Shown: one piece after another, positions 13,533 to 13,625 of the stretch
How the letters are laid out: every line of letters starts with the position of its first letter
How positions within the stretch are numbered: position 1 is the first letter of the stretch
From: Deinococcus frigens DSM 12807
GTDB lineage: Bacteria; Deinococcota; Deinococci; Deinococcales; Deinococcaceae
Length of the DNA stretch: 13,625 bases
Reading direction: 5' to 3'
Assembly: GCF_000701425.1 (NCBI RefSeq)
Contig: NZ_JNIW01000075.1
Location: 1-13,625, forward strand
Program-made: the position numbers and the translations under genes
Notes under the pieces: model-generated
Seen by the model: the letters and a program-made list of their open reading frames with translations, nothing else
Database searches by the model: none
Told to the model about the DNA's origin: nothing

Positions 13533-13625
13533 TCTTCATTGGTCAATGGTTCGGACACTTTTGGCGAAATCAACACGTGATCTAAAAAACGGGTCTCCAG
13601 TAGGGTGAAGTTCTCAAGACCACAC
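13533..13625. other. Downstream edge, no feature recognised
   Basis: The last 93 bases have no intrinsic terminator or plus-strand start. A minus-strand frame is open from the edge, but it continues antisense into the ATPase gene and is not convincing. Base composition is AT-richer than the operon, in keeping with its end. Confidence 0.4.

Noticed and set aside
13533..13625. Terminator after the operon
   Set aside because: Only a 5-bp stem with a 2-nt loop (CATTG/CAATG) and no T-tract; too weak to call.

Overview
The window is 13.6 kb of high-GC bacterial DNA with strong Shine-Dalgarno sites and sigma70-type promoters. It falls into three parts. The mix of a Tn3 transposase, an IS630-type remnant and a transferred-looking catabolic island would suit a Deinococcus-like host or one of its plasmids. 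That is a weak guess: no rRNA, tRNA or housekeeping gene is present to anchor the taxonomy.

Part 1 (1-2302) is the C-terminal three quarters of a Tn3-family transposase, cut by the left edge. The DDE catalytic residues are intact, and a possible transposon end overlaps its stop codon. Part 2 (2303-4260) is a graveyard of broken genes. It holds an acidic hypothetical gene on the minus strand split by an amber codon, a short hypothetical CDS, a perfect 13-bp-stem hairpin, the first ~50 codons of a winged-helix-type gene cut off at a junction, and the last ~50 codons of an IS630-type transposase. A 24-bp perfect direct repeat (2342-2365 and 4083-4106) brackets most of this, and its second copy sits exactly at the junction of the two broken genes.

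Part 3 (4257-13532) is an intact catabolic and uptake locus. An alpha/beta hydrolase is read leftward. Divergently, a tight rightward operon encodes a cupin, an HpcH/HpaI-type class II aldolase, a LacI-family repressor, a tandem SnoaL/NTF2-fold protein, a short-chain dehydrogenase, a histidinol-dehydrogenase-like enzyme of the HpsN-like type, and a polar-amino-acid-type ABC transporter (binding protein, permease, ATPase). Most junctions are 4-nt start/stop overlaps. The one apparent gap, between the dehydrogenase and the binding protein, is filled by a 29-codon ORF that overlaps both neighbours by 4 nt. The 137-bp divergent region has face-to-face promoters and two CG-centred operator-like sites, probably bound by the LacI-family protein.

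Inferred physiology: the transporter imports a small polar, perhaps amino- or sulfonate-bearing, hydroxylated compound. The HisD-like enzyme and the SDR oxidise its primary and secondary alcohols, the SnoaL-like and cupin proteins do an isomerisation, dehydration or similar step, the hydrolase opens an ester or lactone, and the aldolase cleaves a hydroxy-keto acid to pyruvate-level products. The substrate is unknown, and I do not recognise this exact gene combination as a characterised pathway.
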